DNA from: Nemertoderma westbladi
Lineage: Eukaryota; Xenacoelomorpha; Nemertodermatida; Nemertodermatidae
Reading direction: 5' to 3'
Assembly: GCA_032718475.1 (NCBI GenBank)
Contig: JAUCBJ010000051.1
Location: 1-54,077 of the forward strand
DNA length: 54,077 nt
A model generated the notes under the pieces. The model saw only the letters and a list, made by a program, of their open reading frames with translations. It had not been told where the DNA came from and did not search any database. The position numbers and the translations under genes were made by a program. Shown here one piece after another: positions 36,535 through 48,900 of the stretch; position 1 is the first letter of the stretch; each line of letters begins with the position of its first letter.

Positions 36535-37174
36535 TTAAGATGAAATATAGACGGAAATTCCTTCCTTTTTTACGGTTTATGTATTAGTGAAATGTTATAT
36601 GTATTGGCCTACTCACGGTACTGTTATACATAGTCCATGGGCCAGCCAGCATAGGGGATACTTTTTGGTAACCATCTGGAACTTATATTTTTGGGAAGAC
36701 CTAGCTTCTGGCCATTCATTTTGATATGATAACAAATCTGAATCGGTAGCTGACTTGGTGATATCACCGGTTATCATGGAAATGGTAAAACAACAAACAT
36801 GCTGTAGTATTCTAATAACTCGATATAAATTCATCGCATCTTTTGAAAAAGATAGCTACTGGTCTAACAATTCTAAATGTGACATAAAATTCTGGAATAT
36901 AATTATTGTTACCATGGGAACGCTGCTAAATAAAAACTGACATATTTTAGAATAATAGCTACCATTCTAGAACAATAGAATTATTTTAAAAACAAATTGC
37001 CACATTTTGTTGAATATTAGTTTTGGAAAATTTTGGTATACTGAGAGCTAATCATGTTTTGTTATAATGGTGATATATGGTTCCAAAGATATACCCATAT
37101 TTGAAATATTTTTATTTTTCATCAATTTATCTCATTCCACTCTGTTTGAAAATAATGACTTTATATAACACGAA

Positions 37175-37561
37175 GTGGGGACTTCGCGCAGCACGAAGTT
37201 GGCAGAGCCTTAGCGAATTGACACGGTTAGGGGGTAGGTCAATTTATGCAAATAGTCACGTTGGCCCTCTAGCGGCAGACTGGAGAACTGCAGATGGATT
37301 CGCCTCCTTTGAAAGTCACAGCTAATGGTCTAATACATATCTGCCAAGTTTCAGCTTAAACGGATTAAAAGCAAAGAAATGGGAGGGCATTTAATGTTTA
37401 GACATGTGGCCCTCTAGCGGGAGACCATTGCACTGATGGTGTCTGAAAGTCTCTCAAAAATCTCAACTTTTGCTCATATTGATATCTACAAATTTTCAAC
37501 TTGGCAGCTTTAAATCCGACAAAGTTATTAGCATGTCAAAATCGTAACGACGACGACGACA

Positions 37562-37592
<31 letters not shown>

Positions 37593-37673
37593 CGACAACT
37601 ATTTGCATAAATTGACCCACCCCCTAACAGTGTCAATTCGCTAAGGCTCCGCCAACTTCGTGGCTCGCCCCAC
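37175..37673. mobile_element. Small TIR element with CGA-repeat core, inserted in the left arm
   Basis: About 75-bp inverted ends run from GTGGGG through ACGAAGTTGGC(A/G)GAGCCTTAGC to TTTATGCAAATAG. The core has a (CGA)n tract at about 37545-37597 between AAATCGTAA and CAACTATTTGC. The matching position in the right arm (near 41345) is uninterrupted, giving an empty site. A truncated relative is at 3987-4131. Confidence 0.8.
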
Positions 37674-38232
37674 AATATTTATGCCAATAAAATACAATCA
37701 AGATGTGACTACAAATCACTTTAAAATGAAAAGTGACATCTAAATGGCATTTCAGACAACACTCATTCACAGGTTACCATGACTACCACTACAGATGCAA
37801 TTGAAGATGACTCAGATATAACACAAACAAATGACGTGACACCTACCACAAAAGAGAGGTTAGTTCTTTTAATATATTCACTTCAATTTATATATTTATC
37901 ATAATTTTTCCTAGATGATTTCTGCAAAGATGATTCCATCGATAATAACATTTTTGTATACTAAATCCTCTTTAATTAATAATAAATACATAATTATGTA
38001 TGTACGTATTCTTAATTGGTATGCGATGATGTCATCCGAACAAATAGAGTATTCTTAGTCGAGTAGGTAATGTATGTGATACAATTATTGCTGTATTAGA
38101 AATCATCTTCATCATCTGAGGTGTCAATTGCATCAGTTCATTCCAATTCCGCCTCCTTCCATTTGGTGCATTACTTGAATTTGTACAACTCAATGCAATG
38201 AAGTTTATTTTGTAGGCAGATACGTTAGTGGT

Positions 38233-38264
38233 TTACATGACGTAGTACAATTTCAATACAGCAG

Positions 38265-38311
<47 letters not shown>

Positions 38312-38570
38312 GATGGAGCTGGAAGAACATGCATCCAATCAGGTATTATCATATCCTCCTCATCTACAGACAGACCTACAGTATAATGGGAGAAGGTACA
38401 TTGATGATGGATACTAAACTTTTTTCCAAATATACGCTTGGTAGTTGGCTTTGGATATAGGTGTATAAACAATACGTACAAGGTGGCAGCAAGGTTGACT
38501 CGATTTCTCCACTTTTTGAGATTAAAAGACGACACTGAAGCACGTTCACGTCATTAATATCTGACCACCT
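38233..38570 (-). pseudogene. Decayed coding fragment, left-arm copy of 39205-39430
   Basis: In shifting minus-strand frames it reads VNVLQCRLL, KSGEIESTLLPPC and DEEDMIIPDWMHVLPAP. It corresponds to the same protein segment as the right-arm copy and is broken by frameshifts. This segment (x-C-x-K-x-G-x-x-E-S-x-x-LPPC, then GWL-x-D and PAP) is familiar from uncharacterised repeat-encoded proteins of invertebrates. Confidence 0.45.
38266..38304. repeat. (GA)n microsatellite
   Basis: About 20 GA dinucleotides in the left arm. The right-arm counterpart near 39435-39455 is a short CTCTCTCTATCTCT, so the run expanded or contracted after the duplication. Confidence 0.9.
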
Positions 38571-39204
38571 GAGATATAATTGGCATATAAAACTTTCTAA
38601 ATCTCTAGATACGATTCTGATAGTTGCCAATGTTCGCCAATGATGAATATTAAGTGCAGAGGCAGGTTTCACTGAAAGGGGTGGTGTGGGGGGGGGGGGG
38701 GTGTATCCAATAACCAATAGGAAATCTTAGTACGAAAGTACTGGAGATGGGTGCCAGAAAGGGAGCACAGCACGAAAACTAACATGGCCATGTAAATGGC
38801 GTTTGCGCTGTTGGATAACCCATTAAATTTTAGGAAAAGTCAATAATGAATATTAACATGTGTTGGAAGGTTATGAATAATATAGACATAAGTGCAGAGG
38901 CAGGTTTCACTGAAAGGGATGGTGGGGGTATATCCAATAGCAAACGCCAAAGACTGGTTCAAGTATGTGACATTCATATTCGAGATGATAATGAGGGTGT
39001 CGGCAATAAATGGACACAAATAAATGCCATCATGACCTTCAACCAACTCAAATAGATTACAAGGGATGAAAACGATGTCCTGAAATTCCAGGTTTATCAA
39101 AAGTGTGGATCTCTAAGTAGAATAACGCATTGTAACATAAACACTATCTATATCAGCTAATCTTGGACCTGACTTATGCATAATACTTATTGCTTTACAT
39201 GAAT

Positions 39205-39430
39205 GTCAGAAGTTAATGACGTGAACGAGCTTCGGTGTCGTCTTTTCTGTTCAAAACATGGAGAAATCGAGTCAACCTTGCTGCCAGAGACACCTATCCC
39301 GAGCCAACTACCAATTGTATATAAGCTTAGTACCCATCATCAATGTATCTTCTCCCATAGGTCTGGGATGGCTGTTAGATGAGGCGGATATGGTAATACC
39401 TGATTGGATGTATGTTCTACCAGCTCCATA
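39205..39430 (+). pseudogene. Decayed coding fragment in the right arm
   Basis: It reads NELRCRLFCSKHGEIESTLL in one frame, then GLGWLLDEADMVIPDWMYVL followed by PAP in another. The two conserved blocks are separated by frameshifts. It resembles the C-terminal part of a repeat-family protein seen in many invertebrate genomes; identity is uncertain. Confidence 0.45.
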
Positions 39431-39490
39431 ATCTATCCTCTCTCTCTATCTCTGCTGTATTGCAATTGTAAACCACCAACATGTATCTGC

Positions 39491-39732
39491 CGGTTGAGTA
39501 CAAAACAAAGACCCAACACTTTTCTGCCTGTTCTGTACAAAACAAAGAGGTGAAGTCGCGCTAGGTCCATAAGAGCGATAAGTCCCATTGCTATTTAAAG
39601 GAGCGGGTTAGTAAAGGAGCACGTTACTGAGGCGTGTTGGGGGAACCAAAACAATAAACGAAAGTTAACACATGTTAGATGATTATGCACGTCTTTATAA
39701 TTGTGTGTTGAGTCTTTGTTTTGTACTCACTC
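39491..39732. mobile_element. ~240-bp TIR element with 9-bp target duplication in the right arm
   Basis: The inverted ends are GAGTACAAAACAAAGAC-YCAACAC and its complement. It is flanked by TGTATCTGC on both sides (39482-39490 and 39733-39741). The left arm of the inverted duplication has only one copy of that word with no insertion (near 38215). An 8-9-bp duplication fits hAT- or MuDR-type mobilisation. Confidence 0.75.
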
Positions 39733-40191
39733 TGTATCTGCCTACAAAACAAACATCAACATCATTGCATTGAGTTATGCAAATTCAAGTCATGTACCAA
39801 CAGGAAGGAGGCGAAATTTGAATGAACTGAAGCTCTTGACGTGATTTTTGACTAACATATTTGCACTACTTATTTATTCTTACCCCAGGCGACACTTTAA
39901 AAATTACCAAAAAATTTCACCAATATTGCAGTTCTATAATCGCTTTCAGCATCCAAAAAACCGCTATATATCGCAAATAAATTAATTTTAGTGAATTATG
40001 AAAACTATTGAAAATCTTAGTACGAAAGTACTGGAGATGGGTGCCAGAAAGGAAGCACAGCACGAAAACTAACATGACCATGTAAATGGCGTTTGCTCGT
40101 TTGGATAACCCATTAAATTTTAGGAAAAGTCACGAAATCTCGGTTTTCCAAACAAACCTTACTCAAAGATACAGATTAATTACAAAATTAA

Positions 40192-41037
40192 GCCGGGCAC
40201 GTATTCCCAATCCTTACACTCCTAGGAACACCTCTTGCATTAACACCTGGGATTGGTTAATGAGTTATTATTTGATTGGACGTTGAAATCATGTAAGAAA
40301 TGGAAAGAGGGGTCTAACTTGTCTCAGGTTTTTATAAAGTGCTCCAAACGCTCCAAATAAAATAAACTCTTAAAACCTCTAGACGTCTAGATGGCGCGCT
40401 AGTGCAGTAGCAGACGGACTATTCATAAGCAATTACTACTGTACAGTACTATAATCGGCCTGCTGCATTGAAACTGCACATTGAGATGCTATGCCAGTTT
40501 GGCAAAAGTATTTTGTCACCTCCATGCAATCCACAATTGGCAAGCCAAATGCAGCGTACGTTAAGAATTATATGCCGGCTTATCAACAAAGCTGCACCAC
40601 CACAATTCCCTATCCCCCATAACTTTCGTGAGATTAGCTGCATCTTCAAGGCCAGTGTCCTTTAGGAGGCGTCTTAAGAAAGTCATGGGCTGTCCATCAT
40701 GCTTATTTTCTCTATGGGGCTGCCGAAGCACAATATTGTACGCAGTGTGGTCCTTATGTGTGGGGGCAGCGCATGCAGCCCTGTATAAACCATAACCCAA
40801 TGTTCTACTGCCTAGAATAATATCAAATGTTAAGTCTACTCATCTAATACTGTTGGTGTTGCTGTAATAACCCTTACATGATTTCACCCAATTTCTCCAT
40901 TCCTTACAGCGTTTGGAACATTTTCTACTGTACCTGCAAACTGAGTATAAAACTCTTACACTAGTTCGACCCCTATCTCCATTCCTTACATGATTTTTTC
41001 CTAATAGTGTAAGGTTTGGGAATACGCCCCCCGGCCC
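40192..41037. mobile_element. TIR element in the right arm carrying a LINE fragment
   Basis: The ends are inverted: GCCGGGCACGTATTCCCAAT, then CCTTACACTCCTAGGA, against the complement of CCTAATAGTGTAAGG through GGGAATACGCC to CCGGCCC. The left arm of the larger duplication lacks this block. The interior includes the LINE tail at 40440-40800 but no transposase. Confidence 0.65.
40440..40800 (-). pseudogene. LINE ORF2 C-terminal fragment inside the 40192-41037 element
   Basis: Minus-strand reading gives GQPMTFLRRLLKDTGLEDAA followed by KVMGDRELWW, the standard end of LINE reverse-transcriptase ORFs. It is clearly related to the fragment at 23850-24202 (shared KDTGLEDA and VMGD). No RT core is present. 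Confidence 0.7.
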
Positions 41038-41918
41038 AAGTAGGATTAAATAGAGGATTTAGTATTCAAAAATGTCATTATCGAAGGAATCGTCTTTGCA
41101 GAAATCATCTAGGAACAATTATGATAAATATATAAATTGAAGTGAATATACTAAAAGAACTAACCTCTCTTTTGTGGTAGGTGTCAAGTCATTTAAGTTT
41201 GTGTCATATCGGAGTCATCTTGAATTGCATCTGTAGTGGTAGTCATGGTAACCTGTGAATGAGTGTTGTCTGAATTGCCATTTAGATGTCACTTGTCATT
41301 CTAAAGTGATTTGTAGTCACATCTTGATTGTTTTTTATTGACATAAATATTTGTTATAAAGTCATTATTTTGAAACAGAGTGGAATGAGATTAAATTGAT
41401 GAAAAATAAAAATATTTCAAACATGGGTATATCTTTGGAACCATATACAGTATCACCGTTATAACAAAACAGGTTTAGCTCTCAGTATACCAAAATTTTC
41501 CAAAACTAATATTCAATAAAATGTGGCAATTTGTTTTTAAAATAATAGTATTGTTCTAGAATGGTAGCTATTCTTCTAAAACATGTCAATTTTCATTTAG
41601 CAGCGTTTCCATGGTAACAATAATTATATTCCAGAATTTTATGTCATATTTAGAATTGTAAGACCAGTAGCTATATTTTTCAAAAGATGCAATGGATTTA
41701 TATAGAGTTATTAGAATACTACAGCATGTTTGTTATTTTGCCATTTCCATGACAACCGGTGATAACACCAAGTCAGCTACCGATTCAGATTTGTTATCAT
41801 ATCAAAATGAATGGCCAGAAGCTACAGTAGGTCTTCCCAAAAATATAAGTTCCAGATGGTTACCAAAAAGTATCCCCTATGCTGGCTGGCCCATGGACTA
41901 TTAGTACTGTACGCGGTG

Positions 41919-42687
41919 GGTAAAATCAATAACTCGACATATTTATTGTTCGTATGCATGTTATAAAAATAATAGAGAAGAATCAATTAAATGGTGGTTG
42001 GTGGATCCATTTTGGGTAACTTCCGAATAAACACGAAATATATACAGTAGGCCTATATTGGGTGATACTGTAAAACGACAAGAGATTGCCAGCGAGAGCT
42101 GGCAATATGGACGGATCCATTGCTATCAATATTGTTGTAATAAATTACGCGCATAAGCAGGGCAGCCTAATAAGTAATAACGAATGAGAACCCAATAGTT
42201 GTCAATGTGGAGCAGACAGCTATCTCAATTACAATTATTACACTGCTACTTACCTCCACACTGAACCTCCAATAGGATGTTGTCTTGGCAACGATATTCG
42301 GGATTGGCTAGCCAGTATGATATTGTTATATATAATATAGTATAATATTGTAGGGCCTATGTTAAAACACACTGTTTGTTAAAGAACACTTTGTTAAATG
42401 TATCTTCTCCTACAATTCTAAACGAAATAAAGCGAAATTTTGCAAAAAGCATGTCCAATACAGTAGGTGCTTTGATTGAGTGGATTCTACGTTTATTATG
42501 GGTCATTCTAGAATTAATTTCACTGTTGCTAGGCAACCAACAGGTCCCTCGCAACAAAAACCTTGCATACACAACTAGGTACGATAATGAACCTATCAAC
42601 AAAGTTTCATCCAATTCCATCAACAGTAAGTGCCAGAAGTTGTGTGTACAAACAAACAAAAAAAAAACAAACACGTGTGAGAAATAA
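41919..42687. other. Spacer before the 24-bp array
   Basis: It includes a perfect 9-bp stem with a GAGA loop at 42085-42106 (ATTGCCAGC / GCTGGCAAT). A 103-codon plus-strand open frame at 42376-42687 is not recognisable and has no visible splice or family support. Confidence 0.4.
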
Positions 42688-44735
42688 GGACATCCACTTC
42701 TTTGATCCGTCCAACATCCACTTATTGTATCCGTCCAACATCCACTTCTTGGATCCGTCCAACATCCACTTCTTGGATCCGTCCAACATCCACTTCTTGG
42801 ATCCGTCCAACATCCACTTCTTGGATCCGTGCAACATCCACTTCTTGGATCCGTCCAACATCCACTTCTTGGATCCGTCCAACATCCACTTCTTGGATCC
42901 ATCCAACATCCACTTCTTTGATCCGTCCAACATCCACTTATTGTATCCGTCCAACATCCACTTCTTGGATCCGTCCAACATCCACTTCTTGGATCCGTCC
43001 AACATCCACTTCTTTGATCCGTCCAACATCCACTTCTTGGATCCGTCCAACATCCACTTCTTGGATCCGTCCAACATCCACTTCTTGGATCCGTCCAACA
43101 TCCACTTCTTGGATCCGTCCAACATCCACTTCTTGGATCCGTCCAACATCCACTTCTTGGATCCGTCCAACATCCACTTCTTGGATCCGTCCAACATCCA
43201 CTTCTTTGATCCGTCCAACATCCACTTCTTGGATCCGTCCAACATCCACTTCTTGGATCCGTCCAACATCCACTTCTTGGATCCGTCCAACATCCACTTC
43301 TTGGATCCGTCCAACATCCACTTCTTGGATCCGTCCAACATCCACTTCTTGGATCCGTCCAACATCCACTTCTTGGATCCGTCCAACATCCACTTCTTGG
43401 ATCCGTCCAACATCCACTTCTTGGATCCGTCCAACATCCACTTCTTGGATCCGTCCAACATCCACTTCTTGGATCCGTCCAACATCCACTTCTTGGATCC
43501 GCCCAACATCCACTCCTTTGATCCGTCCAACATCCACTTCTTGGATCCGTCCAACATCCACTTCTTGGATCCGTCCAACATCCACTTCTTGGATCCGTCC
43601 AACATCCACTTCTTGGATCCGTCCAACATCCACTTCTTGGATCCGTCCAACATCCACTTCTTGGATCCGTCCAACATCCACTTCTTTGATCCGTCCAACA
43701 TCCACTTATTGTATCCGTCCAACATCCACTTCTTGGATCCGTCCAACATCCACTTATTGTATCCGTCCAACATCCACTTCTTTGATCCGTCCAACATCCA
43801 CTTATTGTATCCGTCCAACATCCACTTCTTGGATCCGTCCAACATCCACTTCTTGGATCCGTCCAACATCCACTTCTTTGATCCGTCCAACATCCACTTC
43901 TTGGATCCGTCCAACATCCACTTCTTGGATCCGTCCAACATCCACTTCTTGGATTCGTCCAACATCCACTTCTTGGATCCGTCCAACATCCACTTCTTTG
44001 ATCCGTCCAACATCCACTTCTTGGATCCGTCCAACATCCACTTCTTGGATCCGTCCAACATCCACTTCTTGGATCCGTCCAACATCCACTTCTTGGATCC
44101 GTCCAACATCCACTTCTTGGATCCGTCCAACATCCACTTCTTTGATCCGTCCAACATCCACTTCTTGGATCCGTCCAACATCCACTTATTGGATCCGTCC
44201 AACATCCACTTCTTTGATCCGTCCAACATCCACTTCTTGGATCCGTCCAACATCCACTTCTTGGATCCGTCCAACATCCACTTCTTGGATCCGTCCAACA
44301 TCCACTTCTTGGATCCGTCCAACATCCACTTCTTTGATCCGTCCAACATCCACTTATTGTATCCGTCCAACATCCACTTCTTGGATCCGTCCAACATCCA
44401 CTTCTTGGATCCGTCCAACATCCACTTCTTTGATCCGTCCAACATCCACTTCTTGGATCCGTCCAACATCCACTTCTTGGATCCGTCCAACATCCACTTC
44501 TTGGATCCGTCCAACATCCACTTCTTGGATCCGTCCAACATCCACTTCTTGGATCCGTCCAACATCCACTTCTTGGATCCGTCCAACATCCACTTCTTGG
44601 ATCCGTCCAACATCCACTTCTTTGATCCGTCCAACATCCACTTCTTGGATCCGTCCAACATCCACTTCTTGGATCCGTCCAACATCCACTTCTTGGATCC
44701 GTCCAACATCCACTTCTTGGATCCGTCCAATTAAC
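42688..44735. repeat. 24-bp minisatellite, ~85 copies
   Basis: Units are CCGTCCAACATCCACTT plus CTTGGAT, mostly containing a GGATCC word. Variants are CTTTGAT and ATTGTAT in the last seven bases. The ATTGTAT unit is usually preceded by a CTTTGAT unit (for example 42700-42730, 42910-42945, 43680-43710, 43775-43810, 44330-44360), so small blocks were copied together. Both strands are open in several frames because the unit is stop-free and a multiple of three. I do not regard these as genes. Confidence 0.94.
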
Positions 44736-45982
44736 CCAATATACTGTACTTTATGGTGCAACGGAAACATACGCTCGGGGAAGAAAATATATAAATAAAG
44801 AAAGAAACCGCTAGGTGGCGTTATGAAAAGTAAGTCACATCACTCACTGCTTAGTGCTGATTAGGGCTACTGTAGAAGTCAACCAACTAATCAGTTAAAC
44901 AATCTATTCGGATTTGCAGGCAGCCGTTAACTTATGGTCGACGCAAATGTTTAAATATGTTCCTGGCACTTCCATAAAAAATAATTTTTCATTTCTGCCA
45001 GAATTAAAGTAACTTAATGATGGATAAGAATTGGTGTTTCAAAGATAACAAGATAAAAGGTAGAAATTATTTTCTCATTATTGCATCTTGGCCACAGACA
45101 GGGAACTGACAGTCATGACCTACTAGATACGACCAGCCAAGCTGAGGTCCTTAAATTTAGTGGGCCAGTTATTTCTCTTAGATAGAACCCCTGAAACAAT
45201 AGGTCTAGCGCATCGAATGTACTTGGCCCTAACTAAAATTATATCATTGTCTATAACTCTTTCCCGAAAACTAATTTGAGTTTGACACTTATAATATAAT
45301 GATATGATAATAAATCAGGTAGAGTTACTGTATTGTGATGTTATTGGTGTTATTGAGTTCATACATTTTCAATTACAAGAATTGGTAGTTACTCACGAGA
45401 ATCTGCCAAAAATAAATAAAATAAAGTTAATCTTTGTATAATAATTATTATAAAGTGAAAAAACCAATGTGTTAATAAAACAGAAATCAAGTAATATAAC
45501 ATACCGGTATACAGTGCATCTGCATAGCATAGTTAATACAAAATTTATTACAAAATAATTAAATTGTACAAATTGATTCACAACCTGACTTGTTATATAC
45601 AAAAAAACAAAACATATTGGTTACTATAATACTGTAGGCTACTAAGTACTCAATAATAAAAGAAAACCTAACACAAATTACAAAATATACTGAATAAAAT
45701 AAAGTGTGAAACAATATGTATATAATTACAATAAAAGCACACTACAATGGCATACAACAATATACAATATTCATTCTTATGCATTATGGATGTAATTATG
45801 TACATATGATACTTACTATACAATATGAATATACAATTTCAGATTGCAAAAATTTTAGCTGCATATTCAAGAAAAGAAATATGAAATCAATCAATATAAA
45901 AATATATTTATAATTTTGTATTTTAATGAAAATAGAAAATTTTTATATGGAGGACGAATGTAAACCAAACTTCCTTCAATAT
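44736..45982. other. Non-coding region between the 24-bp array and the coiled-coil gene
   Basis: AT-rich sequence. The first AATAAA on the minus strand after the coiled-coil gene's stop is at about 45544-45549, roughly 430 bp downstream, so this may include its 3' UTR. No other gene was seen. Confidence 0.4.
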
Positions 45983-48900
45983 TCAGGTGGTGGTCATCAG
46001 CTGATCAGTTTGCTGTGCTAATTCCATTAGGCGTCGCTGCAACTGAATCTGCTTATCTTTACTCTCTTCCATTTGTCGCCGCAAATCTGCGACATAGTTC
46101 TTGGGGCCACTGAGACTGAATCTATCCCCTGCACCACTGAGACTCAACCTGTCATCCATTGTACTGACACTCAACCGATTATCAGTTGTACTGACACTCA
46201 ACCTATTATCAGTTGTGCTGACACTCAACCTATTATCAGTTGTACTGACACTCAGCCTACCGGTACCCCCAGTACCGCTGAAACAAAAACTTTCATCCGG
46301 CCCAACTTCAGCATCACACTCCACCCCACTCTGTGGCACAGTGAGTTCTTCACGCCTAGCCGTTGTATTAAACGACACTCGCTGTTTATCGAGAAATAAA
46401 CTCAAGTCCTCCGTAGACTGCGGGACCATATCCTCGTCTATATAACTCGCCTCCGTAGGCCCATCGTCGTACACTTGGATAGCAGTCAGTAAATCAACAT
46501 CGCTAGAATTACTAAGATTTAATGAAATATCGTTTAAGGGAGTCGTTTTATCATAACTAATTCCAATTGGAACTTTCGATGTACTTCGCCTTGAGTTTAG
46601 AAGTTGAGATTTCTGTTTCGATTGATCATTTTCACTCTTCCGAATATCTTTAACTCGACGTCCATTTACTGGGACCGCTTTGTGTGAATTCCCCCTTCCT
46701 ATAGGAATTTTGCTTTGCGGTCGACATTCTTTTTTTCCATCACCATTACCCAATGAAACATTTGGTGTTGACGGCTTATATTGTGGCCTGCCAGATTGGT
46801 GTTCAACTTTGCCGCCATTTCGCCCACTACTAACAAGGTTATCAGAATAGTTTTTATTCATTGATTGAAATAAAACAAGATCGTTGAGCGAACGACGTAC
46901 TGTATGAGTTACTGAACCCCCTGCTACGGGTGTATTATTACTAACTTCTACTTCAGTGTCGCTATGAAATTCATGTCTCTCCAAATTATTCAACATGGGT
47001 TTATAAATTATTGGAAGATTTTGACTTTCCAAAACATTGATCTCCGACCCATTACCCACAACACCATCACCATTACACGACTCATTGTAACGCGTTACTG
47101 AAATAGAATCCCCGGAAGACATACTCTGGGAAGATAAACCTTGGATTTCTACATTGGGAAGAACTTCCGACTTGCCAACTAATTGAGATTCGTCATCTAG
47201 ACAAACCTGAACTTCTTTTTCAACTTTTGCTATATTTTTCACACTAAGCTCATGTTCCAATGCAATTAATTGTCTATTTGAATTGGCTAATTGTTCTTGG
47301 AGTTTAAAAACTGCTTCATCAGAAGTCAGTTTATATTCAGTGGCTGAGTTTTTAAGTTTAGCGAGTTCGGAATTGTGTGAACCCCGAATCGATCTGAGTT
47401 CTTGGTGGTGTTGCTGCTTCACCACTTCGAGTTGTTCCTTAACAGCAGTAATGCCTGCACGACACTGATCCTCAATATCATCCCTCTCCTCTCTAACAAA
47501 GTTAAGCTCATCCCTAAGCCGACCCAAGGCCTCATCAGTTTCCCTTAGTTTAGCCTCGCTGCTATGCAATTTATCACTGATAGCGGATTGTGTCCCATCG
47601 TACGCTTCTATGGACGATTCAAGTTCACCAATAACCTTCACGTACTTGGCTATCTGTTCACGAGCCAAACATAACTCGTCGCTTTTCTCACTCATGTTGC
47701 TTTCACAGAGTTGTGTACTGCGTTTAATTGAATTCAGTTCAGTTTCCAACTGTATAATCTTCGCGTTCTTTACGGCAACATCTTGGGCTGCGCAATCCAG
47801 TTTAATAGATGCCTCGTCCGCCTTGTAACTGTAGTCATGCGCCGTCCGTTTCCAATAGGATAAGTTCTCATTGAGTGTTAGATTCTCCTTGCTGCCCCGC
47901 TGTAAATCTAATGTTTGCCTTTCTATTTTGGAAGACAATTGAAATATTTCCTTTTGTAGAGTTGAAACTTTACTTTGAAAATCCATTTCCAATTGAGTAA
48001 TGTATGACATTTGTTTGGCAGCATCAGATGCGGTATCTGTAATAGTTTTCTCTTGCTGAATACATTTATCATTAATTACTTTATACTCTGTCTCCAGAGT
48101 CTTGATTTTTTCCGATGAAACAAGAGACTCCTTTTGAAACACAGAATTACTTTCCCTAACCGCTAACATTTTTTGTTCGAGTTCCTTGGAATAACTCTCA
48201 GCATCAGCAATTTTTGTTCGCAGACTGGATTGTATTTCTTCATTTTTCTTATTATCTTCACGAATATCAGCCAGCTGAATTTCCAATAACTTATCCTTTG
48301 CTTTACGCTTTTCAACTTCATTATTTGACTGATTCAAATCGGCCTGCAACTGGTTAATTTTCGCCTGAAAGTTAACGTTTTCAGACTTGAGATTGCTAAT
48401 TTGTTTCTCCAAATGTTCAGCCTGGACGTGGTATTCCTTCAGCCCAACTTCTGTGTTCCTCAACACCTGTCGGAGATGACTAGCTTCCTCGGATTTCTTC
48501 GTCAATTTATCCCAAATTTCTTTCACATCATCTACAGCGCGTGAAACAGTGGTTTCTTTATCGCGTTTAGAATCAGCGATACCATTTTGCAATTGCGAGA
48601 TTTTAAGCTCCATTTGTGACACCAAATCCTCCAACTCGGCAACATGAGTTCTACTGGCTATCAGATTCTCTTGATTTTCAGACATCTCATTAGTAAGTTC
48701 AGATATTTCATTTTCTTTGACTGCAACTTGTAAAACACACTTCTTATTATCTTCTAGCAACTCTACAATCTTGTCCTCAGCGCTATCAAGTTGAGTTTGA
48801 AACTCAGCTTTAGCATTCTCCAAAGATGCTGAAAATAATTTAATGTTTGTATTTGACTTTGAAAATCGCTCTTCCAACAATGCAACTTTATTACATTCCT

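Larger units (their letters stand above)
36613..41918. repeat. Large imperfect inverted duplication (arms 36613-38570 and 39195-41918)
   Basis: Many blocks of the left arm recur in reverse complement in the right arm. Examples are 36640-36800 with 41740-41900, 37700-37970 with 41040-41330, and 38230-38560 with 39200-39480. Arms are roughly 80-90% similar by eye and are interrupted by private insertions: 37175-37673 in the left arm, and ~39491-39732 and ~40192-41037 in the right. The central spacer is about 600 bp. It could be an old fold-back transposon or an inverted segmental duplication. No transposase gene was recognised. Confidence 0.8.

Noticed and set aside
37778-37858. Possible exon starting MTTTTDAIEDDSDI and ending before GTTAGT
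   Set aside because: The copy in the right arm is broken by a stop, no partner exon was found, and there is no recognisable domain. Left as an open possibility within the inverted duplication.
42563-44798. SNIHFLDP-repeat and MLDGSKKW-repeat proteins of ~700 residues
   Set aside because: They are products of the 24-bp minisatellite, open on both strands in several frames, with no non-repeat coding flank.
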